Source: a virus | Length of the DNA: 33,844 bases | Strand: one strand, 5' to 3' | IMG/VR virus record: IMGVR_UViG_3300045119_000091 | Span: 1-33,844 of that record | Part shown: one piece after another, positions 13,802-22,438 of the stretch | Position numbering within the stretch: the stretch's first letter is position 1 | How the letters are laid out: each line of letters starts with the position of its first letter | The notes under the pieces: generated by a model | Seen by the model: the letters and a program-made list of their open reading frames with translations, nothing else | Told to the model about the DNA's origin: nothing | Databases searched by the model: none | Program-made: the position numbers and the translations under genes

Positions 13802-13820
13802 AAAATTTACTCCTAATTTT
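13802..13820 (-). promoter_or_regulatory. Shine-Dalgarno hairpin of the 100-aa gene
   Basis: Minus strand: AAAATT-AGGAGTA-AATTTT directly followed by ATG. A 6-bp perfect stem with the full AGGAG in a 7-nt loop. Confidence 0.55.
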
Positions 13821-15424
13821 TAAAGTTTTATTAACACATTCATGAAGCTCGATGGAGACATGGTTGTAAATGGCTGACTTCCTCCAGCAATTACAAAATT
13901 TACAGGCGTAGTGCCGCCTCCTGAAAGTCCAGACAAAGTACTGCCTCCGCCCCCTGGAATGTTGTTTAATGTAGTTGATGAAATAGTGCCTGTAAAAGCT
14001 GCTGGTAAATTATTTTGAACTATTGTGCTTGTTTCAGATCCTATCCATTCTCCTAGTGCTCTTACTGTTAAGTCTGAAGGTCCACCAGAACCACCTATTA
14101 ATCTGCCTAAAGCTCTGGGTAAATTAAGTGTTTTTCCTGCTATGAAGTCAGCTACAGCTGTAGCACCTCTACCTGTTGAAACTGGTGCAAACGTATTAGA
14201 TACACCATCCCAAAGAGTTTTATATAGTTGAAAAGTATCTTGATTGGCACGAGTTGTTCCACCAGAACCTACATTTCCAATCGATCCATTATTATTTATA
14301 ATCCAACCCTTAGGAGCCGATGATAAATAACTTGTTTTAACATCCCCGGTTCTTGGAGTTGAATTAATTGAATTAATCTGATCGTAATCATCGAATTCTT
14401 GATCAGGACTTATATCTCCAAGATAAAGTGCAGGTTTTATGAACGAAATATCACATGCTGTATTTAGTGGTAACAAAATTTGTATATAAAGTGCATCATC
14501 ATCTGTTTGAAGACCTGGAGTACCTAGACTTTTACCAACCACACTTGGGACAGGAACAGTTATTTTATATTGAGTCCAGGTGGCTGTTAAATTTATTGGT
14601 GTTAATGGCGTTATAACCTCAGGACTTGCTGTAGGAGCCGAGCCAAAATATTGTCTTATTTGAGGAGTTATAGTATCTGTTCCACCACTTTTTGCCCAAA
14701 TTAGAAAACTCATAGTTTGAGTATTTAAATTTTTAACCTTTTGAGTAATTGGGAATTGGAAAACTTTATAACTTTCTCCTGGATTTCCTGTAGTACATTG
14801 ATATCTAACATAATCAACAGGCGTCACATCCCCTATTAACGGATCGAGTCCAAAGATAAACAAAGGAAAAGTTATAGTGTCAGCATTGGCTAATGAATCT
14901 TTCATAAAGCGTATATCTGGCCCAACTACCCCTGCGGTAGTAGTTGATATTGGATTGATTAGAGATGGAGTAAAACCTTTGTGGTTAGATGGGGCAATAA
15001 CAAGATCCGTTAATCCGATAGGTGATGCAACATCATCGATATGATCTATAAATTGATTATTAGCTATATAGTTTGTTAATGGCAAATAAGTAGTTGTATC
15101 ACCTCCACCACCACCAGAACCAGGAGGGAAATAATTATCAAGCGTCCAGAGTGGATTATCATCTGAATCAAAGGCCTCAAGGTAATAGGTATCTGTCAAA
15201 TCAGCACTATTAACAGTCCAATAGAATGGACCTTGTGTGCCATTTAAATCAAAAATAATAGGATTTGTCCAAGGAGTTGTGAACCCTGTATCTTGATAGA
15301 CTGGCTTTTGCAGAATCTTATTTCTAGAACTATAAGTAAAGAGCTTAGCGCCACCTGCAACGGTGCCTTGATTATTTATCAAAACCCATTTAGGTATTGG
15401 AGCTAGCAAATTTGTTAGTGCCAT
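13820..15424 (-). CDS. Tail fibre protein with collar-like C-terminal domain (534 aa)
   Basis: Residues 1-100 (LLAPIPKWVLINNQGTVAGG, KLFTYSSRNKILQKPVYQD, YYLEAFDSDDNPLWTLDNY) are a typical phage fibre N-terminal module. A (G)n hinge (PPGSGGGGGD) leads to a central beta-sandwich resembling a carbohydrate-binding fold (~140-350). The C-terminal third (GDVKTSYLSSAPKGWIINNN, then LNLPRALGRLIGGSG) resembles the Phage Tail Collar domain, with a glycine-rich tail. Probable receptor-binding fibre. Confidence 0.7.
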   Translation of the reverse strand: MALTNLLAPIPKWVLINNQGTVAGGAKLFTYSSRNKILQKPVYQDTGFTTPWTNPIIFDLNGTQGPFYWTVNSADLTDTYYLEAFDSDDNPLWTLDNYFPPGSGGGGGDTTTYLPLTNYIANNQFIDHIDDVASPIGLTDLVIAPSNHKGFTPSLINPISTTTAGVVGPDIRFMKDSLANADTITFPLFIFGLDPLIGDVTPVDYVRYQCTTGNPGESYKVFQFPITQKVKNLNTQTMSFLIWAKSGGTDTITPQIRQYFGSAPTASPEVITPLTPINLTATWTQYKITVPVPSVVGKSLGTPGLQTDDDALYIQILLPLNTACDISFIKPALYLGDISPDQEFDDYDQINSINSTPRTGDVKTSYLSSAPKGWIINNNGSIGNVGSGGTTRANQDTFQLYKTLWDGVSNTFAPVSTGRGATAVADFIAGKTLNLPRALGRLIGGSGGPSDLTVRALGEWIGSETSTIVQNNLPAAFTGTISSTTLNNIPGGGGSTLSGLSGGGTTPVNFVIAGGSQPFTTMSPSSFMNVLIKL

Positions 15425-15426
15425 TA

Positions 15427-15443
15427 TTCACATTCCTTGTGAA
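15427..15443 (-). promoter_or_regulatory. Shine-Dalgarno hairpin of the 534-aa fibre gene
   Basis: Minus strand: TTCACA-AGGAA-TGTGAA, two bases, then ATG. The stem is 6 bp and perfect. The core CACAAGGAATGTG recurs before the gene at 19066. Confidence 0.65.
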
Positions 15444-15488
15444 ATTTCATTTATTTTACATTATTACCAAATCATTTAGTATTAATGC

Positions 15489-15517
15489 TTGTATTTTGTC
15501 CAATCATTCATTATAAT
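15489..15517 (+). promoter_or_regulatory. Sigma70-type promoter facing against the late operon
   Basis: TTGTAT (15489-15494) and a perfect TATAAT (15512-15517), 17 bp apart. The expected start is near 15524, just before a ribosome site and a 20-codon frame on the plus strand. Confidence 0.6.
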
Positions 15518-15545
15518 AAACCTTAATCAGATTAAGGAGAAATAA

Positions 15546-15608
15546 ATGTTCGGCATAATAATGTTCATCGTAGGTGTAATGCTTATTCAATATTCATTGT
15601 CAGAATAA
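15546..15608 (+). CDS. 20-residue hydrophobic peptide (possible small membrane toxin or moron)
   Basis: The frame encodes 20 residues: MFGIIMFIVGVMLIQYSLSE, almost entirely one membrane-spanning helix. It has its own promoter (15489-15517) and AAGGAG seven bases before the ATG, but runs opposite to the late operon and overlaps the 3' end of the 551-aa gene. Size and composition resemble type I toxins such as Ibs, or tiny phage membrane peptides. No homology is claimed. A hairpin (15592-15622) overlaps its stop. Confidence 0.45.
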   Translation: MFGIIMFIVGVMLIQYSLSE

Positions 15609-15622
15609 ATGAGACAATGAAT
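15592..15622. terminator. Convergent-end hairpin, possibly bidirectional terminator
   Basis: ATTCATTGTC (15592-15601) and GACAATGAAT (15613-15622) form a perfect 10-bp stem with an 11-nt loop. It spans the ends of the small plus-strand peptide and the 551-aa minus-strand gene. T-tracts are short on both sides. Confidence 0.45.
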
Positions 15623-17255
15623 TTACCCCCCCAATTGATGCACCAAGACCAGTTATACCACCTATTTTTTTAGCATATCTTTTATTTCTTAATTTTTTAC
15701 CAAGCTCATTAATACTTTTATCAATTTCAGGAGTGAAATAACTCCCGTATCCTTTGCTTTTAATCTCATCTAATTTTTCCATTAAAGATTCTGGATTTAA
15801 TTTATTTCCTCCAATAGCACTAAATAATATCCTATTTTTTGATGACTCAGGCAAATCGCTTAATATTTTATTTATATGACCAATTTCTTCTATCCCATTT
15901 TTATTAATAACATTTGATGGGGTATTAAATGGCGTGTGAAGATTTTTAATATCCGTTTTGCCGCCCTTGGTTATCTCTAAAATCTTTTTATCCTTTAAAT
16001 AAGGAACAACATGCTCTTCAAATAATTGACTGGCCTTCTTATATTTGTCGCTAAGTGGTATATTTGATGTCTTGTCGTGACGCTCTAAGAATCTTGAAAT
16101 GTCATTTTGTAAATCAGATTTAGCTGATTTAATTTTAGCTATTTGATGATAATCATCTTGTGTCTTTATGGGGTTTGATTCTAGTTTTCTTTCCATAGAC
16201 CCAAGTTCAGATTGTAATTTATGGGCATTATTAAAGGTGGGATTTGCCTTAAAGTTATGATACAAATCACCAGCATTTAAATCTTTAATCTTTCCAAGTG
16301 TGTTTGCAGATTCGTCAGTTTTATTTAAAATAAGAGGGTTGTCTTTATATATTTTTTGATTTCCAGCTTTTTCAAGGGGATATTTATAGAATGCCTCAGC
16401 TTGTGCAACCCTGCTATCATATGCTTTCCTGACATCATTGGCCAATTCTTGGGAATTTTTTGTTACCCCATTAGCCCCTAAACTTAAGGAATTTTCTATT
16501 TCTTTAGCGTGTGCCGTAGGATTTATTTTTGAATATAATTTACTATTGGTAATTGAATTGATAATTGAATTTTTTGTATCGCCATATGTTTTTTCAAGAC
16601 CTTTTTTAACTGATGGTGAATTATAAATATCACTTCCTATCTTTGATATGCCTTCGCCCAATGCTCCACCTACTGCACCTAGTCCTAGGCCTACCAAAGG
16701 ATTATCTGGAGCATAAGCCCCTCCTAATAAAGCGTTACCAGCTATCTTTGATGCTGTTGGAGCTTTGCTCAATATGTTACTAGCATGCTTGATGCTTTCT
16801 GCAATCATAGGTATTTTCATGGCAGCGCGTGTTGTATGCATGAATGCGGGTGCTTTGCTTAATAATTTTAATGCGCTACCTGGCGCAAAGAACGAACCTA
16901 TCTCACCTAATGTAGACCCAGGGCTATGAGGAACTACGTCAATCATAGGAATTTTAGGCGCATTTGCTCCTAATGAATTTATGCCGCTAATTCCAAGATT
17001 AGCCAATCCAGGCCCAATATTAGCCAATCCCTGTCCGAATCCTCCGACTGCTTCTAGTCCAGATTGAACTGGGTTTCTGATATATTTTTCAACTGGTTCA
17101 TTGATATATTTCTGCGCAAAGTTAGCATTACGTTCCAGCCAACCAGGCTTAGGTTCTTCTTTTTTCTTATAGTTAGAGGCTAGATATTTAGTATCTGCAT
17201 CTTTCTTTCTAAAATTAGAAGCTAGATATTTAGTGTCTTCATCCTGATTTGGCAT
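15600..17255 (-). CDS. Probable DNA ejection/internal virion protein (551 aa)
   Basis: Begins with two copies of DTKYLASN(F/Y)(R/K)KK (residues 7-18 and 21-32). A glycine/alanine-rich, weakly hydrophobic section follows (GLGLGAVGGALGEGI), then a long charged helical region, and finally another Gly/Ala hydrophobic segment (IGGITGLGASIGG). This composition and the position after two similar genes fit the P22 gp16/gp20-type ejection proteins. Its start overlaps the upstream gene by 17 bases. Assignment is by context and composition. Confidence 0.5.
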   Translation of the reverse strand: MPNQDEDTKYLASNFRKKDADTKYLASNYKKKEEPKPGWLERNANFAQKYINEPVEKYIRNPVQSGLEAVGGFGQGLANIGPGLANLGISGINSLGANAPKIPMIDVVPHSPGSTLGEIGSFFAPGSALKLLSKAPAFMHTTRAAMKIPMIAESIKHASNILSKAPTASKIAGNALLGGAYAPDNPLVGLGLGAVGGALGEGISKIGSDIYNSPSVKKGLEKTYGDTKNSIINSITNSKLYSKINPTAHAKEIENSLSLGANGVTKNSQELANDVRKAYDSRVAQAEAFYKYPLEKAGNQKIYKDNPLILNKTDESANTLGKIKDLNAGDLYHNFKANPTFNNAHKLQSELGSMERKLESNPIKTQDDYHQIAKIKSAKSDLQNDISRFLERHDKTSNIPLSDKYKKASQLFEEHVVPYLKDKKILEITKGGKTDIKNLHTPFNTPSNVINKNGIEEIGHINKILSDLPESSKNRILFSAIGGNKLNPESLMEKLDEIKSKGYGSYFTPEIDKSINELGKKLRNKRYAKKIGGITGLGASIGGVNSLSHLF

Positions 17256-18411
17256 ATTTATATTTCCTCTTCCTGTACGCCTCTACTTCTCCATTTGGAA
17301 TAAAATGCAAGTTACCATCTGGATCTATCATGCCAACACTACCAGGAGGCTTATCATAATCAACATATTCAAAATTATCTTCCGCCTTTGTACCACCACC
17401 CCTTAATTGATTCTTTGTTTCACTTAAAGATTGACCCACGGTCTTGCTAATTGTTTCTTTGAACATCTTCTGCATGTATTTGTAATTTTCCATAGCAGTC
17501 TTAGGATTGCTATCCCAAAATGTTGGGTCCATAACCGACATATATATTTCTTTTTGTTTATCGGATGCATTTACACCTAGAGCACGCATCATCTCACCAG
17601 CAGCTGTAGGAGCAGTTATTCTAGTAAACTTTAAATAATCTTTGTATTCAGGGGAATCTGCACCGAGCGAACTTCTTGCAGCATCAATTTTACCCTGAGC
17701 TTTTCCTAGTGCTCCTGCGTATTTTGCAACACTAGGAATTAGTTTTGCACCTTCATCTAAAAGCTTGTCGGTGGTTGCTGCATATCTTTGTTGATTTAAT
17801 CCGGCCGCAGTATTTGCTTTTTTTGTCATGATATCTAGGTATTGTTGGCCTTGACCAGAAATAATAGGTAATGGGGTCCCATCTTTAAGTTGTGAATCTC
17901 CGCTAATATATGCACTAGATGCCTCGTTAACCTGTTGAGGCGTGAATTCTGGATTGTCATCAGATATCTGTTTCTTAAATGACTGCATTATTTTTTGATC
18001 CACACCACCACCACTTCCGCCTGAGTTTTTCCAATCTATAGTTGCCTGCTCGGTTTTTGGATACCATTCATTCTTTAATTCTAACTCCTTAGCTTTAAGG
18101 GGAGTCATTGTCGTAGTTTGGTCTGTAAGAGCATTTCTGTTATTAATCTCTGATTGAATGTTAGGCCCATAATATTGGTTTCGAAGGTCAGCCAATGCGT
18201 TAGCTAGCCTTAACTTATCCGGCATATATTGATTTTCAATCTTCTGACCTTCAGTCAATGCGTTCTTATTGTTTATCTCAGATTCAATGTTAGGCCCGTA
18301 ATATTTATTTTTTAACATATCATTTCGCAACGCATTTGCGCCACGCATAGACGTAACTATTGGGCCACCAGGGCCTACATCTGCAATAACTCTAGGTAAT
18401 GGTAATCCCAT
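17239..18411 (-). CDS. Probable DNA ejection/internal virion protein (390 aa)
   Basis: The N-terminal region repeats YYGPNI(E/Q)SEINN(K/R)NALT at residues ~37-53 and ~80-96, then becomes charged and helical. The position between the small gp7-like gene and the 551-aa gene matches the ejection-protein cluster of P22-type phages. GGGG lies before the ATG. Function is inferred from context. Confidence 0.5.
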   Translation of the reverse strand: MGLPLPRVIADVGPGGPIVTSMRGANALRNDMLKNKYYGPNIESEINNKNALTEGQKIENQYMPDKLRLANALADLRNQYYGPNIQSEINNRNALTDQTTTMTPLKAKELELKNEWYPKTEQATIDWKNSGGSGGGVDQKIMQSFKKQISDDNPEFTPQQVNEASSAYISGDSQLKDGTPLPIISGQGQQYLDIMTKKANTAAGLNQQRYAATTDKLLDEGAKLIPSVAKYAGALGKAQGKIDAARSSLGADSPEYKDYLKFTRITAPTAAGEMMRALGVNASDKQKEIYMSVMDPTFWDSNPKTAMENYKYMQKMFKETISKTVGQSLSETKNQLRGGGTKAEDNFEYVDYDKPPGSVGMIDPDGNLHFIPNGEVEAYRKRKYKYAKSG

Positions 18412-18421
18412 AACTTAACCC

Positions 18422-19066
18422 CTATAAAAACATTCCAAGTAAGCTGCCAATTCCGCCAAACATATTAGACCAATCCTGGTTCTTGCCCGCTTGCTTACCA
18501 TATGCAGTTTGTCCCATCTGGTCACCCATATGTCCATAAATATTACTTAGCGAGTTAGCAGAATTTTGGCCAGTATTAACAAGATTATTTTGTCCTTGTC
18601 CATATTGAGTGTTAATCCCCAAAACATTTTGCAGCCATTTATCTTGGTCTGCAGAGGTAATTGCGCCAGCATTTTGTTGTAATTGTTGCATCATGGGGGT
18701 ACTTCCCATTAATCCGCTTGCGCTAGCGGCATTTTGTCCTGCATTCATGGATTGCTGTTTTAAATTATGCGCATACTCGCTTTCATTATATTTACCCATC
18801 TGGTCATTAATAAATTTAGCCGGGTCTTTCTGCCCCTTTAACCAGTCTTGATAGTCTCCTAAAGCTCCCACTCCTGCGTTTTGATAAGGTTGTTGTGCAC
18901 CAGCAGCTTTTGCAGCCCATTCCCTGTACGCCTTCTCGGCATCATCATAAGGTTTTCCTGAATTTCCAAACATGCCGCCAAATAATTGTCCAAGGCCGCT
19001 CATTAGCCCGCTTCCAAAATTATTACCACCAAACCCACCATTATCAGGATTCTGCCAATTGTTCAT
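18422..19066 (-). CDS. Gp7-like ejection/DNA transfer protein (214 aa)
   Basis: ATG 19066 is chosen over GTG 19072 because a hairpin-displayed AGGAA (19069-19083) ends two bases before it. The sequence is Gly/Asn/Gln-rich (GGFGGNNFGSGLMSGLGQLF), with helical central parts (AYREWAAKAAGAQQPYQNAG) and a hydrophobic end (IGSLLGMFL). Such proteins precede the larger ejection proteins in P22-like phages. Confidence 0.55.
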   Translation of the reverse strand: MNNWQNPDNGGFGGNNFGSGLMSGLGQLFGGMFGNSGKPYDDAEKAYREWAAKAAGAQQPYQNAGVGALGDYQDWLKGQKDPAKFINDQMGKYNESEYAHNLKQQSMNAGQNAASASGLMGSTPMMQQLQQNAGAITSADQDKWLQNVLGINTQYGQGQNNLVNTGQNSANSLSNIYGHMGDQMGQTAYGKQAGKNQDWSNMFGGIGSLLGMFL

Positions 19067-19068
19067 AG

Positions 19069-19083
19069 TCACATTCCTTGTGA
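19069..19083 (-). promoter_or_regulatory. Shine-Dalgarno hairpin of the gp7-like gene
   Basis: Minus strand: TCACA-AGGAA-TGTGA, CT, then ATG. A 5-bp perfect stem, near-identical to the element at 15427-15443. Confidence 0.6.
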
Positions 19084-19353
19084 TTAAATCAAGTTTACCC
19101 AGGTCCCGGCTTCCCTACCCTGGAATTTATCTAATGTCGTGTTATAAATTAATTGCCCATTCACCACGTTTTGCAAACTATCTCTCTCAGCTGTAGTAAT
19201 TATTGGTACAAACATCCCATTCTGTGATAAATATTCACGCAATGATTCTACAAATGTCGCCATGAAATCAGCCCAAACACTACTTAAATAGACACCATTA
19301 TCATCGTCAAGAACTGGGTCATATGTCGGGAAATTGTCGAAATCACGTGCCAT
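19084..19353 (-). CDS. Small conserved podovirus virion-region protein (89 aa)
   Basis: Begins RDFDNFPTYDPVLDDDNGVY and has an NGQLIYNTTLDKFQ segment near the end. This resembles short proteins next to gp10 in P22-like genomes, possibly linked to the tail needle or structural junction. It lies four bases after the gp10-like gene. No defined function. Confidence 0.5.
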   Translation of the reverse strand: MARDFDNFPTYDPVLDDDNGVYLSSVWADFMATFVESLREYLSQNGMFVPIITTAERDSLQNVVNGQLIYNTTLDKFQGREAGTWVNLI

Positions 19354-19356
19354 ATC

Positions 19357-21213
19357 TCACTCCGGTAAGGTCTCAAAGTCCCAGGCTGCACCTAATACTA
19401 TAAATGGAATCGTATTAAAAAATTCAATCTTAGGTATAAATCCCTGGCCTCGTGGAGTAGTTCCAAGCTTTCTCCATACAGTTCTATGTGTACGCTCACC
19501 TATCTTGCCCATGGTTGCATGAAAATAATTTCCGTATGTCTGTCCGCCATCTTTAGATATAGCCAAAAATACTGTTGGCTGCGGACCTACAACAATTACT
19601 TGTTGTTCTAAAATAATATCTTCGCCTGCTTCTGTTAAAAGAATTTCGCTAAATTCTGTATCTAAATCGATATCTCCTAATTCAAGGCTAGCTGGAGAAC
19701 CCTGTAATAAGTCCACCTGGAATCTATCAATTCTAAGCCTGTTGTAGCCCTCAGGGCACATTTGACGACCTATTCGCATGCGCCTTATAGTTTCGCCATT
19801 GTTAGTTGAGACATCATTATCAACAATATAAAATAAAGGGCGCTTATAATCCCCGTAGAAATTTAACCCATCAAAATATGCATGAGTTTGAGCAGGATGC
19901 CTGTCACCATTTAACACTTCTTCTTCATGCCACTGAGGTTTCTCCATGCTCATAGTTACATTAAGAACAAAAGTATGGTTCGCTTTAGTAAAATTAAGCC
20001 TATAAAATATAATTCCATTCTCTTTTACTAGAACACCACGAGCATCAGCAACACCTGTTAATGGATTACCAGCATATTGAGCCAATTGGAAATCTAGTGC
20101 CCTATTGCTTGCAGGAATAGATTGCGAGCCCTTAACTTCCATGACCCCCGCAAGACCATCTTTGTCTTGAGCTAAGAAAAACATGCGGTCAAATCCGACT
20201 ACAATGCTTCCCAGAGCAGGGGTTCCAACTTCCATAAGCAATGAGTTGTTGCGCCTAAATGGTAGATTTGTACCACGGCCCGCGTTTTCCCAAACTTCTG
20301 TATAATTTTCAGAAAATAAAAATAAAATTCTATGTAGTGTTCTACATCCAACAATGTTTCCTGGGTGCGATGTAATGCTACCAAGCTGCAACTGACCTCC
20401 ATTTGATAGAGTGATTATCGCAGTACCTACTGTTGCAAATGTTATTGCAGTCCCTCCATCTGTTGCAGATATCGTAAATGTCGTAGCGTTTACTACCGAC
20501 TTAACAAAATATGTAGTTCCTGCAACAATAGTCGGAGTTCCAACAGGAAGGACGCCGCCAGCTCCTATTGTAAAAATAATTGGACTGCCAATTTGATAAT
20601 TGGCTGTAGTTCCGGTTGTTAGAACAAGATTAGGTGATCCACCGCTTGTTGCAGTAAAAGCATTTCCAACGCCTGTTGTAAAATCCGGACCCCAAACTAA
20701 TCCCTGGTTAATCATAGACAATTGAAAATTGTTTGTGCCGCCACTTGCTACTACAAAAAAACCATCAAGAAAGCATACATCTATAGGAAGAGCTGGAAAT
20801 GATGTGTCTGTTATTTTAACAAATATGTTTGTATTAACATCCCATATATATCCGTCTTCTCCATCAACAAAAATAACCTGGAAAGTATTAGCATCAATGC
20901 CAACGAAACCTACAGCAGTGGTAAGAGTGCCTATTAATGTTGTAACCAGGGCCGTTGATGTTCCTGTTGTTTTAAAAACTGATTGTCCATAAACATTATA
21001 GATTGCATTCTTAAACACAAAAGATGCACGTGCGCCTCCTAATTCCCCATGTAAATTTAGATTTGCATCAACAAGGCCTGATGTTGGCAATAAGACCTTA
21101 GGTCTCTTACCATTTTCATCCATATACTCAAACAGATTAACCGTGCGTTCAGCATTGATTGTGCTAACCCGTTGGTTATCATAGCTTCCTACAAGGTCAT
21201 AATCTTTACGCAT
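19357..21213 (-). CDS. P22 gp10-like packaged DNA stabilisation protein (618 aa)
   Basis: The N-terminal DYDLVGSYDNQRVSTINAERT, NLFEYMDENGKRPKVLLPTSG and later RMRIGRQMCPEGYNRLRIDR and VWRKLGTTPRGQGF fit the phage stabilisation family (P22 gp10, tail-hub component that plugs the filled head). Residues ~184-270 are a Ser/Thr/Gly-rich beta domain (TATSGGSPNLVLTTG...) not expected in P22 gp10, apparently inserted. ATG overlaps the gp4-like stop (TAATG). Confidence 0.75.
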   Translation of the reverse strand: MRKDYDLVGSYDNQRVSTINAERTVNLFEYMDENGKRPKVLLPTSGLVDANLNLHGELGGARASFVFKNAIYNVYGQSVFKTTGTSTALVTTLIGTLTTAVGFVGIDANTFQVIFVDGEDGYIWDVNTNIFVKITDTSFPALPIDVCFLDGFFVVASGGTNNFQLSMINQGLVWGPDFTTGVGNAFTATSGGSPNLVLTTGTTANYQIGSPIIFTIGAGGVLPVGTPTIVAGTTYFVKSVVNATTFTISATDGGTAITFATVGTAIITLSNGGQLQLGSITSHPGNIVGCRTLHRILFLFSENYTEVWENAGRGTNLPFRRNNSLLMEVGTPALGSIVVGFDRMFFLAQDKDGLAGVMEVKGSQSIPASNRALDFQLAQYAGNPLTGVADARGVLVKENGIIFYRLNFTKANHTFVLNVTMSMEKPQWHEEEVLNGDRHPAQTHAYFDGLNFYGDYKRPLFYIVDNDVSTNNGETIRRMRIGRQMCPEGYNRLRIDRFQVDLLQGSPASLELGDIDLDTEFSEILLTEAGEDIILEQQVIVVGPQPTVFLAISKDGGQTYGNYFHATMGKIGERTHRTVWRKLGTTPRGQGFIPKIEFFNTIPFIVLGAAWDFETLPE

Positions 21214-21947
21214 TAGTAGGCCAAAATGTTTTGCCAGTAGAAAGGCTCTGGGCGACTTAATATGGCCGATGGTCTGACGGTCAAATCAGTCTCATTGGCA
21301 TTTTTTATAATGTTAAAATAATCTTGGTATTCTTCCTCGGCTGTTTCATTCCAATTGCCTGATGGATAGTACGATCTAAACTTTCTAGCCAAGCAATACT
21401 TTAAAAATCCATAATAAAATGGCGGTAGCTCTGATAAGCTCTGATTAGCAACAAGTTTATCGAGCATGACTTTTACGCCTAATAAACATGGATATGGCTG
21501 ATCGGGCTGAGGATAAAGAGTAATAAAACTTTCTATTGCCTGCTTATCTAAATAAATAAATCCCGGACGTGTAGTTAGCGGCAATAATCTTGTAACATTA
21601 AAATATTGTGATTTATTTATAATCTGTAATGGATAAATAATGCCCTGGTTATCTGATGGAACTGTGTAGTTAGCAAACGATAAATCGACTATTCGATTTG
21701 ATATAACATCTGCAATTCCAACATCTGCAAAAGAATATGTTCCTTGACCTACAACCATATTAAATGAAACTTCAGTTAAATAAGGAATATAAATACTGTC
21801 TGATGCAAATTTGTCTAAAAGTTCATTAATTAACTCTAACCCTGTAGACAACATAAAACTGTCAGGCGTTTCGTTTACTGCCAATTCGCCAAGCAAGTAA
21901 AGTGAGTTTATAATTAACTCATTTGTAGTCCGTAGAATTTGAGCCAT
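21213..21947 (-). CDS. P22 gp4-like head-completion/tail accessory protein (244 aa)
   Basis: LRTTNELIINSLYLLGELAV, then LELINELLDKFASDSIYIPY and LPPFYYGFLKYCLARKF resemble the P22 tail accessory factor gp4, which binds under the portal. The order portal-scaffold-coat-gp4-gp10 is the P22 order. AAGGA lies seven bases before the ATG, directly after a set of alternative hairpins (21958-22015). Confidence 0.65.
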   Translation of the reverse strand: MAQILRTTNELIINSLYLLGELAVNETPDSFMLSTGLELINELLDKFASDSIYIPYLTEVSFNMVVGQGTYSFADVGIADVISNRIVDLSFANYTVPSDNQGIIYPLQIINKSQYFNVTRLLPLTTRPGFIYLDKQAIESFITLYPQPDQPYPCLLGVKVMLDKLVANQSLSELPPFYYGFLKYCLARKFRSYYPSGNWNETAEEEYQDYFNIIKNANETDLTVRPSAILSRPEPFYWQNILAY

Positions 21948-21957
21948 GACAATTCCT

Positions 21958-22015
21958 TATGTCGAAAAAAACCAAATTTATCGACATACCATTTAGATAT
22001 GTCGATCGAATCGAC
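21958..22015 (-). promoter_or_regulatory. Four-segment alternative hairpin leader before the gp4-like gene
   Basis: In message order: GTCGAT (22015-22010), ATCGAC (22006-22001, running into TCGACATA to 21998), TATGTCGA (21988-21981) and TCGACATA (21965-21958). Segments 1:2, 2:3 and 3:4 can each pair, giving mutually exclusive stems as in attenuators. Segment 1 follows the stop codon of the upstream small gene, and segment 4 abuts AAGGA. A T-run lies between segments 3 and 4. Function is not proven. Confidence 0.45.
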
Positions 22016-22219
22016 TTATTTCAAAGGGAAAGCATCATCAAGCCCTCTACACAGCTTGCGAGCTGACTCTTTAGCATTCTCTCCATCATTACTCATGAAA
22101 GCATCAAAATGCTTCATTTCAGGAGGCGCGCCCGGGCGATTTCCCATTCGACCCTTCATTTTCATCTCTTGCGCCTTTACAAACGCATTGTTAGATTGAA
22201 CCATCTTATTATCTTTCAT
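22016..22219 (-). CDS. Small basic protein (67 aa)
   Basis: Preceded by AAAAGGAAATC. The sequence MKDNKMVQSNNAFVKAQEMK continues into KGRMGNRPGAPPEMKHFDAF, basic and proline-containing. Its start overlaps the upstream gene end by four bases. Possibly a head-associated small protein. No family is recognised. Confidence 0.55.
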   Translation of the reverse strand: MKDNKMVQSNNAFVKAQEMKMKGRMGNRPGAPPEMKHFDAFMSNDGENAKESARKLCRGLDDAFPLK

Positions 22220-22425
22220 TTTGATTTCCTTTTTATTTTGGATATCGGTTTTTCAACATTGGCTTCTTCCGATTCTTTCTGCTTTATTTCATTTTCGACT
22301 TTCAAACGATAATCAGCCGCCTTTTTAGGACTATCAAACCACACGCCTGATGCTTTTAGTTTATCAGCCTCACAAGCCTCAACAACGCGCATTGCGTCAA
22401 TGGGGTGATATATACATGTAAGCAT
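22216..22425 (-). CDS. Small conserved head-region protein (69 aa)
   Basis: The ATG at 22425 is favoured over 22461 because AAAGGAGA lies seven bases upstream and the longer form overlaps the coat gene. LTCIYHPIDAMRVVEACEAD and KASGVWFDSPKKAADYR resemble short proteins next to coat genes in podoviruses. The C-terminus is highly charged. Function unknown. Confidence 0.6.
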   Translation of the reverse strand: MLTCIYHPIDAMRVVEACEADKLKASGVWFDSPKKAADYRLKVENEIKQKESEEANVEKPISKIKRKSK

Positions 22426-22438
22426 CAGGCGGTCTCCT

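Noticed and set aside
21958-21988. Canonical intrinsic terminator
   Set aside because: The T-run is about nine bases beyond the 2:3 stem, so only an alternative-fold leader is claimed.
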